Both the position numbers and the translations under genes were made by a program. 6,374 nt of DNA, from positions 1 to 6,374 of the forward strand of contig JBFXIU010000189.1 of NCBI GenBank assembly GCA_050175615.1, read 5' to 3'. Each line of letters begins with the position of its first letter. Positions within the stretch are counted from its first letter, which is position 1. Source of the stretch: CAYXXZ01 sp050175615. Its GTDB lineage: Bacteria > Pseudomonadota > Gammaproteobacteria > Pseudomonadales > Porticoccaceae. Under the pieces are notes generated by a model. It worked only from the letters and a program-made list of their open reading frames with translations, was not told where the DNA came from and searched no databases. Below are positions 1 to 5,683 of the stretch, in pieces.

Positions 1-1063
1 CATTCGCCAGGCTCACCCCGGCGTGCTTTCGGTGACGGGTCCCCACCAGTATGAAGCTGTAGTGGGCGCTGTTCACGACTGGGTGCCGGTCACCAAGCGC
101 CACGATCCCTTTGTCGACCTGGTGCCCCCCAGTGAAGTCAAACTGACGCCACGCCACTACTCCTACCTGAAAATTTCCGAAGGCTGCAACCACCGCTGCA
201 GCTTCTGCATTATTCCGTCCATTCGCGGCGATCTGGTGAGCAGACCCATCGGCGATGTTATGGATGAGGCCGAGCGCCTGGTAAAAGGCGGCACCAAAGA
301 ATTACTGGTGATCTCCCAGGACACCAGTGCCTATGGCATCGACACCAAATTCCGCACCGGCTTCTGGCAGGGTCGCCCCCTCAAAACCCATATGCAACAA
401 CTGTGCGAAGCGCTGGGGGATCTCGGTGTTTGGGTGCGCCTGCACTACGTGTATCCCTATCCCCACGTGGATAACCTGCTGCCATTGATGGCGGAGGGCA
501 AAATTCTGCCCTACCTGGATATCCCCTTCCAGCATGCCCACCCGGACGTGCTCAGAGCCATGAAACGCCCGGCCAATGAAGAGAAAGTGTTGCAGCGCAT
601 TCAAAAATGGCGGGAAATCTGCCCCGATCTGACTATTCGCAGTACCTTTATCACCGGCTTTCCCGGCGAGACCGAAGCCCATTTCCAATACCTGCTCGAC
701 TGGCTGCAAGACGCCCAGCTCGACCGTGTCGGCTGTTTCAAATACGAAGCCGTTGAGGGCGCGCCTGCCAATGAACTGGTGGGCGCCGTGCCGGAAGAAG
801 TGAAGCAGGAACGCTGGGAACGCTTTATGGAAACCCAGCAGGCCATCAGCACCGCGCGGTTAGAGGCCAAAATCGGCAAAACCGTGGAAGTGATTATCGA
901 CGAAGTAGTGCCAGAGGGCGCCGTAGGCCGCACCACGGCGGACGCGCCGGAAATCGACGGCCAGATTTTTCTCGATGACCAGACTCACCTCAAGCCCGGC
1001 GATATTGTCCGGGCGGCGGTGGAGGATGCGGATGAGTATGATTTGTGGGGAAGGCTGGTGTAG
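1..1063 (+). CDS. rimO: Ribosomal protein S12 methylthiotransferase RimO (5' truncated)
   Basis: RimO is a radical-SAM iron-sulfur enzyme that adds a methylthio group to the conserved aspartate of ribosomal protein S12 in the cytoplasm. The reading frame is open from base 2, so the gene starts outside the window. About 353 residues are visible against roughly 440 in E. coli RimO, and most of the N-terminal MTTase domain, with its own three cysteines, is missing. The radical-SAM cluster motif CxxxCxxC is seen in EGCNHRCSFC, with cysteine codons at 185-187, 197-199 and 206-208. Typical RimO stretches follow: VISQDTSAYG, RLHYVYPYPHVD, RSTFITGFPGETE and LDRVGCFKY. The last 60 or so residues (GKTVEVIIDE to ADEYDLWGRLV) form the TRAM domain that contacts the S12 substrate. 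The GTG at 23 is internal, not the start. No clear intrinsic terminator follows the TAG. It is told from its tRNA-modifying relative MiaB by the near-continuous match to RimO. Confidence 0.97.
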   Translation, partial: IRQAHPGVLSVTGPHQYEAVVGAVHDWVPVTKRHDPFVDLVPPSEVKLTPRHYSYLKISEGCNHRCSFCIIPSIRGDLVSRPIGDVMDEAERLVKGGTKELLVISQDTSAYGIDTKFRTGFWQGRPLKTHMQQLCEALGDLGVWVRLHYVYPYPHVDNLLPLMAEGKILPYLDIPFQHAHPDVLRAMKRPANEEKVLQRIQKWREICPDLTIRSTFITGFPGETEAHFQYLLDWLQDAQLDRVGCFKYEAVEGAPANELVGAVPEEVKQERWERFMETQQAISTARLEAKIGKTVEVIIDEVVPEGAVGRTTADAPEIDGQIFLDDQTHLKPGDIVRAAVEDADEYDLWGRLV

Positions 1064-1096
1064 CTTGATTTACTCTTGATGACCTTTTGCAAGCAT

Positions 1097-1136
1097 GGAT
1101 TCTAGAACGAGGATTCTAGCAGTCTGGCGGATCTAG
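1097..1136. repeat. Cluster of three GGATTCTAG-like direct repeats
   Basis: GGATTCTAG occurs at 1097-1105 and exactly again at 1111-1119. A one-base-shorter version, GGATCTAG, lies at 1129-1136. The first copy also forms the 8-bp palindrome TTCTAGAA (1100-1107). The cluster starts 34 bp after the rimO stop. Its function is unknown; it may be a small duplication scar or a protein-binding array. Confidence 0.5.
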
Positions 1137-1195
1137 TCTTCTCATCGAAGATGATAAGGGTGTTCCCTGGCTGCGACTATGGGCGTATCACGCGA

Positions 1196-1211
1196 TGAAC
1201 AAATTTGTTCA
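1196..1211. promoter_or_regulatory. Perfect 16-bp palindrome TGAACAAATTTGTTCA
   Basis: The 16 bases are fully self-complementary with no central spacer, the usual form of an operator for a dimeric repressor or activator. The site lies about 520 bp before the BVMO start and about 130 bp after rimO. Its central ten bases, ACAAATTTGT, are identical to those of the palindrome in front of the cobalamin-domain regulator at 5657-5672, while the outer three bases on each side differ. No promoter elements are evident directly around it. The symmetry is seen directly; the operator role is inference. Confidence 0.4.
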
Positions 1212-1419
1212 GGTCGATAGAGGTTAGCCGTTTTTCTTGCCATCAGACCTCGGGAACTGGCTTCCAGAAGATGATCTGGGGGCTTTAGCCCACTAAACGC
1301 TGTGCCTGTTACGGCGTTATTCACTGCCTAAGGCCACGGCATAAGAACAGGTTTTTTGAAATATCCCTTCCCGATAGGCTCGACTGACAACGCCTGCTGA
1401 GGGTAATCTCAGTTTAATA

Positions 1420-1448
1420 TTGCAAACAAACGGTTGTTTTGTTACTCT
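1420..1448 (+). promoter_or_regulatory. Candidate promoter of the BVMO cassette with an operator-like dyad in its spacer
   Basis: A -35-like TTGCAA (1420-1425) and a weak -10-like TACTCT (1443-1448) are separated by exactly 17 bp. The imperfect palindrome AAACAAACGGTTGTTT (1424-1439), with perfect six-base arms around a CG centre and 14 of 16 positions symmetric, covers the end of the -35 and most of the spacer. A dimeric repressor of the TetR kind, common for catabolic clusters, would block polymerase there. Transcription would start near 1455, giving a leader of about 260 bases before the monooxygenase. The dyad is clear, but the -10 matches consensus poorly, so the promoter call is tentative. 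No TetR gene lies in the window. Confidence 0.4.
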
Positions 1449-1685
1449 GCCCTTAAGAGGTGGTAGAAATTAGCTGTGAATTCTTTTGACGTCTGGTTAG
1501 TGTGCCGGCAGTGGTTGTTGCTGTCGGATGGTCGGCCTTTCGAACAGGAATATCTTCCGACTCGACGGGGTATCGGATCAACTGTGTCGGGTGGTTCCGA
1601 GCAAGTACAGGCAATGCAGATGCCGCGACTGTACTCCGCGACATGAGCTGATTCCAGATTCTTGCGCATTATTCGACACCAAGCC

Positions 1686-1710
1686 AATGAAATAAAATGA
1701 AATAAGAGGA
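1686..1710 (+). repeat. Tandem 10-bp duplication abutting the BVMO ribosome binding site
   Basis: AATGAAATAA is present twice in perfect tandem (1686-1695 and 1696-1705). The second copy runs into the Shine-Dalgarno AAGAGGA (1704-1710), which ends eight bases before the ATG at 1719. That good spacing fixes the start of the monooxygenase. The AT-rich repeat should keep the translation start unstructured and may act as an A/U-rich translation enhancer (inference). A similar repeat precedes the next gene. Confidence 0.7.
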
Positions 1711-1718
1711 AAGTTGAA

Positions 1719-3356
1719 ATGACAACGAAAGTAGACTTCGACGCTGTCGTCATTGGTGCGGGCTTGACCGGACTGTACCAAACTTATCGTCTCCGCGAGA
1801 TGGGTTATCGCGTGCTGGGAGTTGAGGGGTCTGACAACATTGGCGGTGTTTGGCATCACAACCGTTATCCGGGGGCGCGAATCGATTCGGAGAGCGAAGT
1901 CTACGGCTATTTCTGGAACGAGCAGCTGATGCAGGAGTGGAACTGGTTCGAGCGCTTTGCCGCCCAGCCTGAAGTTTTGGAATACATCCATCGCGCCGCC
2001 GAGATTATGGATATCCGCAAGGATTACATCTTTAACGCCAGAGTTAAAAAGGCGGTGTTCGACGACGACAACAATTTTTGGACGCTTGAGTTCCAGCAGC
2101 CGGATCGTGCGCCGGTGACGGCACGCTTTGTTTTCTCGGCGCTTGGACCCCTGTCAATGCCCCAGATGCCCAACGTGCCTGGTATCAACACCTTCAAGGG
2201 GGAGAGCTACCACACGGCCACCTGGCCGCGGGATCCCAATGGCTTTGGTCCGGCCAAGCTGGATTTTTCCAACAAGCGCGTGGCAGTCATAGGCGTGGGA
2301 TCGACCGGCGTGCAGGTGATTCAGGAAATGGGCAAAATGGCCAAGCAGCTGACGGTGTTCCTGCGTTCGCCGAATTGGTGCACCCCCCTGGGCAACGGAC
2401 CCATGACCCAGGAGCGGATGGACTATATCAAATCCCACTACAACGAATTCACCGCCAAATGCGATGCGTCCCTCGCCGGCTTCCCCCACGAATTCATTCC
2501 GAAAAACCTCTTCGATGTTCCGAAAGCGGAACGCGATGCCAAGCTGGAAGAGCTGTACAAAGGCCCCGGCTTCTCGCTGTGGCTCGGCGTGTTTCAGGAT
2601 GCCCTGTCAGACCCTGAAGCCAATAAATATGTGTCGGATTTTGTCGCGCAAAAAATCCGCGAACGGGTCAAGGATCCCCGTATCGCTGAATTGCTGATAC
2701 CCAAGGATCATGGTTTCGGGATGAAACGGGTGCCTTTGGAGACGAACTATTACGAGGTCTACAATCAGGAGAATGTTTCGGTTGTCGATCTGAACACCAC
2801 ACCGATTACCGAGATTGCTCCCGCTGGCATACAGACCACCGATGCCTTGCATGAATTCGACGTTATCATTTACGCCACAGGCTTTGACGCAGTCAAGGGA
2901 TCCTGGAACCACATCGAGATTCGCGGCTCCGGCGGTGTTGCCCTTAAAGACGAATGGGATAAAGGCGTTACCACCTACATGGGTATGCAGTGCCCGGGGT
3001 TCCCCAATTTTTTCCTGCTGGTCGGGCCACAGAGTGGCGCCACCTTCTGCAATATTCCGCGCTGTTCCGCTCTTGCTGTCGACTGGCTGAGCGACATGAT
3101 GGCTCATGCGAAGGAATCCGGGGTCCAGCGCATTGAACCTGAAATCGAAGCGGCCGAAAGTTATACGCTTTATTGCTCCAAGCTGATGGGCAAGCTACTG
3201 CTGGGGCAGACCAACTCTTGGTTCACCGGGATCAACAAGAATATTGAGGGTCGCGATAAACGTGAAGTGCTGTTATTCGTCGGCGGCAATCCGAGATTTC
3301 GGGAGTACTGTGACGATGTTCGCGAACACGATTACCAAGGCTTCATTATGTCGTAA
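1719..3356 (+). CDS. Type I Baeyer-Villiger monooxygenase (cyclic-ketone/cyclohexanone monooxygenase-like)
   Basis: This is a 545-residue FAD- and NADPH-dependent flavoprotein that would insert one oxygen atom next to a ketone carbonyl, giving a lactone or ester. The FAD Rossmann motif GAGLTG is at 13-18, followed by the conserved GGVWHHNRYPGARID (42-56). The type I BVMO fingerprint FxGxxxHxxxWP is complete as FKGESYHTATWP (159-170). The NADPH Rossmann motif GVGSTG is at 192-197. The KR of GFGMKRVPLETNYYE (336-337) corresponds to the active-site arginine. The second linker signature YATGFD is at 385-390, and LLVGPQSGATFCNIPRC at 433-449 is the usual substrate-side loop. Length and motif order are normal for the family (about 530-560 residues). 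No signal peptide or membrane segment is seen, so it is cytosolic. It leads the cassette, and a downstream lactonase argues for cyclic rather than aryl ketones as substrate. The exact substrate cannot be assigned. The two histidines at 46-47 replace the YW common in PAMO/CHMO. Confidence 0.93.
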   Translation: MTTKVDFDAVVIGAGLTGLYQTYRLREMGYRVLGVEGSDNIGGVWHHNRYPGARIDSESEVYGYFWNEQLMQEWNWFERFAAQPEVLEYIHRAAEIMDIRKDYIFNARVKKAVFDDDNNFWTLEFQQPDRAPVTARFVFSALGPLSMPQMPNVPGINTFKGESYHTATWPRDPNGFGPAKLDFSNKRVAVIGVGSTGVQVIQEMGKMAKQLTVFLRSPNWCTPLGNGPMTQERMDYIKSHYNEFTAKCDASLAGFPHEFIPKNLFDVPKAERDAKLEELYKGPGFSLWLGVFQDALSDPEANKYVSDFVAQKIRERVKDPRIAELLIPKDHGFGMKRVPLETNYYEVYNQENVSVVDLNTTPITEIAPAGIQTTDALHEFDVIIYATGFDAVKGSWNHIEIRGSGGVALKDEWDKGVTTYMGMQCPGFPNFFLLVGPQSGATFCNIPRCSALAVDWLSDMMAHAKESGVQRIEPEIEAAESYTLYCSKLMGKLLLGQTNSWFTGINKNIEGRDKREVLLFVGGNPRFREYCDDVREHDYQGFIMS

Positions 3357-3371
3357 GCCTGGGGAATGGGC

Positions 3372-3406
3372 GATTCAAATAAGAACCTGATTCAAATAAG
3401 AAGGAG
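3372..3406 (+). repeat. 14-bp direct repeat overlapping the SDR ribosome binding site
   Basis: GATTCAAATAAGAA occurs at 3372-3385 and again, unchanged, at 3389-3402, a period of 17 bp. The second copy supplies the first bases of the Shine-Dalgarno AAGGAG (3401-3406), which ends eight bases before the ATG at 3415. It fills most of the 58-bp gap between the monooxygenase and dehydrogenase genes. Core bases AAATAA are shared with the tandem repeat before the monooxygenase, so both leaders carry a duplicated A/T-rich element directly at the ribosome site. Confidence 0.75.
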
Positions 3407-3414
3407 CAAAACAG

Positions 3415-4158
3415 ATGACTCGACTTTCTGGCAAGACCGCAGTGGTAACCGGCGGTGGGCGCGGCTTGGGTTCTGCCATTTCAACGGCATTGGCAGCCGA
3501 AGGGGCGCACGTGGTGGTGGTTGACAGGAATAGGGAGGCCGCCGATGACATGGTTGCACAAATCAAGGCCGCCGGTGGCTCCGCCTCTGCCGAGATCCTC
3601 GACATCAGCGACCGTGAAGCGGTTACGGCCTTTGGCGGTCGCATGTTGGCGCAATACGGCAAAATCGACGTGCTGGTGAACAATGCTGGCATTGCGCCCC
3701 GCATCAGGCCGCATGATGCCGATCAGGCGGAAAAGTGGGATCAGGTGATTAACGTGAACCTCACCGCACAATGGGACATCACCGTTGCTCTGTTGCCCGC
3801 GCTGAAGCATTCTGGCGCCAGCGTGATCTTCGTCTCGTCGATTGCCGGCTTCACCGCGCCAAGATCAAGTGCTGCCTACGGCGCCACCAAGGCCGCTGTC
3901 CGTTCATTGGTTCAGTATTTTTCCCGCACACTTGGACCCACGGGTGGTCGAGCCAACGGGCTGGCACCGGGTAGGATCAAGAGCGACTTGATGACGGTCA
4001 CCGGCGAGGCGGGTGAAAAATTCCTGCAACGGGTACCGCTGGGTCGTGTTGGCGAGACCCATGAGATTGCCGGCCCTGTCGTGTTCCTTGCCTCCGATAT
4101 GTCGTCCTATGTGACAGGGGTTACGATCCCAGTCGATGGCGGTTATCTGGCGCTGTGA
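3415..4158 (+). CDS. Classical short-chain dehydrogenase/reductase, probably NAD-dependent alcohol dehydrogenase
   Basis: A 247-residue enzyme of the classical SDR family, the usual length. The cofactor motif TGGGRGLG (TGxxxGxG) is at 12-19. Asp37, at the end of the second strand (VVVVDRN), is the residue that normally selects NAD(H) over NADP(H). D63 and NNAG (89-92) follow. The catalytic tetrad is Asn115 (VINVNL), Ser142, Tyr155 and Lys159 (YGATK), all present, with the expected 13-residue Ser-Tyr spacing. The C-terminal VTGVTIPVDGGY is typical. One mildly unusual stretch is GGRANGLAPG, where most relatives have RVNAxxPG. A strong AAGGAG site supports the ATG. Its position between a monooxygenase and a lactonase suggests it oxidises a cyclic secondary alcohol to the ketone used by the monooxygenase. 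It could instead act on the hydroxy acid released later. SDR substrate assignments from sequence are weak, so I give no gene name. Confidence 0.92.
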   Translation: MTRLSGKTAVVTGGGRGLGSAISTALAAEGAHVVVVDRNREAADDMVAQIKAAGGSASAEILDISDREAVTAFGGRMLAQYGKIDVLVNNAGIAPRIRPHDADQAEKWDQVINVNLTAQWDITVALLPALKHSGASVIFVSSIAGFTAPRSSAAYGATKAAVRSLVQYFSRTLGPTGGRANGLAPGRIKSDLMTVTGEAGEKFLQRVPLGRVGETHEIAGPVVFLASDMSSYVTGVTIPVDGGYLAL

Positions 4159-4184
4159 TCAGAGGTTTCAACCGCTGCAAACAT

Positions 4185-4189
4185 GAGGA
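4185..4189 (+). promoter_or_regulatory. Ribosome binding site that decides the lactonase start
   Basis: GAGGA lies five bases before an ATG at 4195. An in-frame ATG at 4183 is also possible, but it would place this GAGGA inside the coding sequence. It also has only an AGAGG 17 bases upstream, too far to serve. The start at 4195 (MTLTKIEPF) is therefore preferred, giving 321 instead of 325 residues. Confidence 0.6.
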
Positions 4190-4194
4190 ATCAC

Positions 4195-5160
4195 ATGACA
4201 CTGACCAAAATTGAGCCGTTTCTGCCGACGGATCTCGCCCAGTCGGGCAGTGGCCTGAACCGGCCGGAATGCGTTCTCGCGGCACCAGACGGATCCCTTT
4301 ATACTGGCGATTGGACATTGGGGATCGCACGGATCGCGCCCGATGACACCACCAGCTCCGCTGTGGAGGCCGACTTGATTGGCCAGGGCTTTCGGCCAAA
4401 CGGCATAGCGCTGACCGCAGAAGGCGATTTTTTGTTCGCCAATATGGGCAGGGCGGGGGGCGTCTGGCTGGTCGGCTCCCGGGGCGAAGTTCGCCCGTTT
4501 GCAACAGAGCTTGCAGGCCAGCCTATTCCGCGCACCAATTTTGTACTGGTCGACGGCGACCGGGTCTGGATCACCATCAGTTCGACATCGCGCAAGCACG
4601 AGCACTTCACCGCCGAAGAGAATACCGGCCAGATTCTGTTGGTGCAGGATGGCAAGGTCACCGTTGCCGCAGATGGGCTGAACTGGACTAACGAAGTACG
4701 CATCTCTCCCGACGGTAAGCACCTTTTCGTCAATGAAACCTTTGCCTGCCGCACCACGCGCTATGACCTGGCGGCAGACGGCATGTTAAGTAATCCCTTC
4801 CGCCTCACCTACCCGGCAGACACTTACCCGGACGGCATGGCCTTTGATGCGGAAGGTGCGCTATGGATAGCCTGTGTTATCTCCAACCGCCTTATCCGCG
4901 TGGCGCCGGATTTGACCTGGACTGTTTTATTTGAAGACATCGACCCCCGTGAGTTAGGCAGTATTGTTTCGACCTATGCCAAGGGTTGCCTGACCTGGCA
5001 GCACATCGCGCAAAGCCGTGGATCTCGCGTGTCAAACCTGTCCAGCGTCGCTTTTGGTGGGCCGGATCTGAAGACGCTCTATTTGGGCGGTCTGGGCATT
5101 GACGCAGTCCAGGTATTGCAGTCGCCGGTAGCTGGAATGCCGATGGCGCATTGGCGATAA
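4195..5160 (+). CDS. SMP-30/gluconolactonase/LRE-family hydrolase, probable lactonase
   Basis: A 321-residue protein of the SMP-30 (regucalcin/gluconolactonase) family, six-bladed beta-propellers that hydrolyse lactones with one divalent metal ion. Metal ligands are recognisable: Glu25 in LNRPECV, Asn166 in NWTNEVRISPDG and Asp213 in YPDGMAFDAEGALWIA, corresponding to Glu18, Asn154 and Asp204 of human regucalcin. Arg113 and Asn115 (RTN) match the substrate-contacting R-x-N. Propeller-blade repeats of the type PDG-x2-LY or AEGDFLFAN recur through the chain. There is no signal peptide, so it is cytosolic. It follows the dehydrogenase by 36 bp and ends the cassette. In this context it most likely opens the lactone made by the monooxygenase to a hydroxy acid, a job done by alpha/beta-hydrolases in the well-known cyclohexanone clusters. 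A sugar-lactone or phosphotriester activity, known elsewhere in the family, cannot be ruled out from sequence. Confidence 0.88.
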   Translation: MTLTKIEPFLPTDLAQSGSGLNRPECVLAAPDGSLYTGDWTLGIARIAPDDTTSSAVEADLIGQGFRPNGIALTAEGDFLFANMGRAGGVWLVGSRGEVRPFATELAGQPIPRTNFVLVDGDRVWITISSTSRKHEHFTAEENTGQILLVQDGKVTVAADGLNWTNEVRISPDGKHLFVNETFACRTTRYDLAADGMLSNPFRLTYPADTYPDGMAFDAEGALWIACVISNRLIRVAPDLTWTVLFEDIDPRELGSIVSTYAKGCLTWQHIAQSRGSRVSNLSSVAFGGPDLKTLYLGGLGIDAVQVLQSPVAGMPMAHWR

Positions 5161-5485
5161 CAGCGTTTCGCCTCCGCCAGAGGGGCTAGATTTAGGATCT
5201 TGCTGATCCAATCGATTCTCAGGTTGTTCGATTGCCCAGGCTCTTGCGAAGTACAATATTAATTATCACTTCTTCGCGTCGAGATGGCCTTGCCTTTTTC
5301 AGGATTTCTTGGCCAACACCATTCTTCAACGCTCTTCGCTATGGTTGATGGGCGCCGGGGCTTGGCTGCCACTGTAGCCTGGTTTTGCCTGCAGAATCGC
5401 GACCATAAAGTTTGCGACACAATTCTACTTTTGGCTTCAATTGTTTTTCGGCAAGACTGCCCATCCTTAAGATGTTCGTTATTCT

Positions 5486-5501
5486 TATACAAAGTTGTAT
5501 A
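5486..5501. promoter_or_regulatory. Upstream operator-like dyad TATACAAAGTTGTATA
   Basis: Seven-base arms TATACAA and TTGTATA surround a two-base centre. The site is the same as the perfect palindrome at 5657-5672 except at the centre, and the two are 171 bp apart. Two matching dyads in front of one DNA-binding regulator gene point to binding by that regulator (inference). The spacing could allow looping, or this copy could serve another promoter that I cannot place with confidence. Confidence 0.5.
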
Positions 5502-5623
5502 GCTTGCTGAATCATTGGCACATAATTTTTGTTTTTGTGCATTTTTAACCTTTTGATTTATTTTGTAAAAAATGGTTTTTTAACCCTGTTGCAGAAATTT
5601 TTTCTGTTCAGGTGTTTTTTTTC

Positions 5624-5652
5624 TTGCAAAATTTTCGCTAAAGGTATACAAA
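5624..5652 (+). promoter_or_regulatory. Candidate promoter of the cobalamin-domain regulator
   Basis: TTGCAA (5624-5629) and TACAAA (5647-5652) are spaced by 17 bp, each with four of six consensus bases. Transcription would begin near 5659, inside the perfect palindrome. The -10 also overlaps the extra TATACAAAT half-site. A regulator bound there would block its own promoter, as expected for an autorepressed CarH/LitR-type gene. Other -10 choices in this TATA-rich stretch are possible. Confidence 0.4.
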
Positions 5653-5672
5653 TACATATACAAATTTGTATA
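5645..5672. promoter_or_regulatory. Operator: perfect palindrome TATACAAATTTGTATA plus an extra half-site
   Basis: A fully self-complementary 16-mer lies at 5657-5672, ending 11 bp before the regulator start codon. The half-site TATACAAAT also occurs 12 bp upstream in direct orientation (5645-5653), so there are three half-sites in 28 bp. Arrays of half-sites fit the tetrameric, multi-subunit DNA binding known for CarH proteins. TACA/TGTA-type half-sites are also what I recall for light-regulated LitR promoters. The sequence is certain; the identity of the binding protein is inferred from proximity. Confidence 0.6.
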
Positions 5673-5683
5673 GGTTTGGCGGA

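Larger units (their letters stand above)
1064..1718. other. Intergenic region without a convincing gene, upstream of the BVMO cassette
   Basis: About 650 bp separate rimO from the monooxygenase gene. All frames on both strands hold only short ORFs with no family resemblance I recognise. The visible contents are a cluster of GGATTCTAG copies just after rimO, a perfect palindrome at 1196-1211, a small GGGC-TTTA-GCCC hairpin at 1280-1291 without a T-tract, a promoter candidate with an embedded dyad at 1420-1448, and a tandem repeat before the next ribosome binding site. A + strand frame from a GTG at 1476 to a TGA at 1644-1646 could encode 56 residues. An AAGAGG lies 15 bases before it, too far for a normal Shine-Dalgarno, so I do not call it. 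The stretch could contain a decayed gene or insertion remnant, but nothing in it proves that. Confidence 0.6.
5161..5683. other. Intergenic region between the lactonase and the regulator
   Basis: This 523-bp gap has no convincing gene. Just after the lactonase stop are two small hairpins, GGATC-TTGCT-GATCC (5195-5209) and AATCGA/TCGATT arms (5210-5233). Neither is followed by a T-tract, so I do not call an intrinsic terminator. A 72-codon + strand frame from 5284 to 5502 has no Shine-Dalgarno and runs into the first operator. From about 5521 to 5643 the DNA becomes strongly AT-rich with many T-runs and includes the dyad TAAAAAATGGTTTTTTA (5566-5582). The end of the gap carries the regulator promoter and operators, listed separately. 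Confidence 0.6.

Noticed and set aside
1280..1291. GGGC-TTTA-GCCC hairpin as a terminator
   Set aside because: The stem is four base pairs, lacks a T-tract, and lies more than 200 bp from the end of rimO.
1507..1521. Sigma-54-like promoter (GG...GC elements in CCGGCAGTGGTTGTTGC)
   Set aside because: The GG and GC elements are one base farther apart than sigma-54 promoters tolerate, and the -24 element lacks the expected leading T.
2607..3107. 166-residue minus-strand ORF inside the BVMO gene
   Set aside because: It is antisense to the C-terminal BVMO domain, which is fully conserved on the + strand. The antisense frame has no family signature.
4168..4722. 184-residue minus-strand ORF across the SDR-lactonase junction
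   Set aside because: It runs antisense to the SMP-30 coding region and has no independent start signal or recognisable domain.
5170..5233. Hairpins after the lactonase stop as an intrinsic terminator
   Set aside because: The stems are only five or six base pairs and none is followed by a run of T, so an intrinsic terminator is not supported.
5284..5502. 72-codon + strand ORF in the gap before the regulator
   Set aside because: There is no Shine-Dalgarno, no recognised similarity, and its end overlaps the operator-like dyad at 5486-5501. A database search could revive it.
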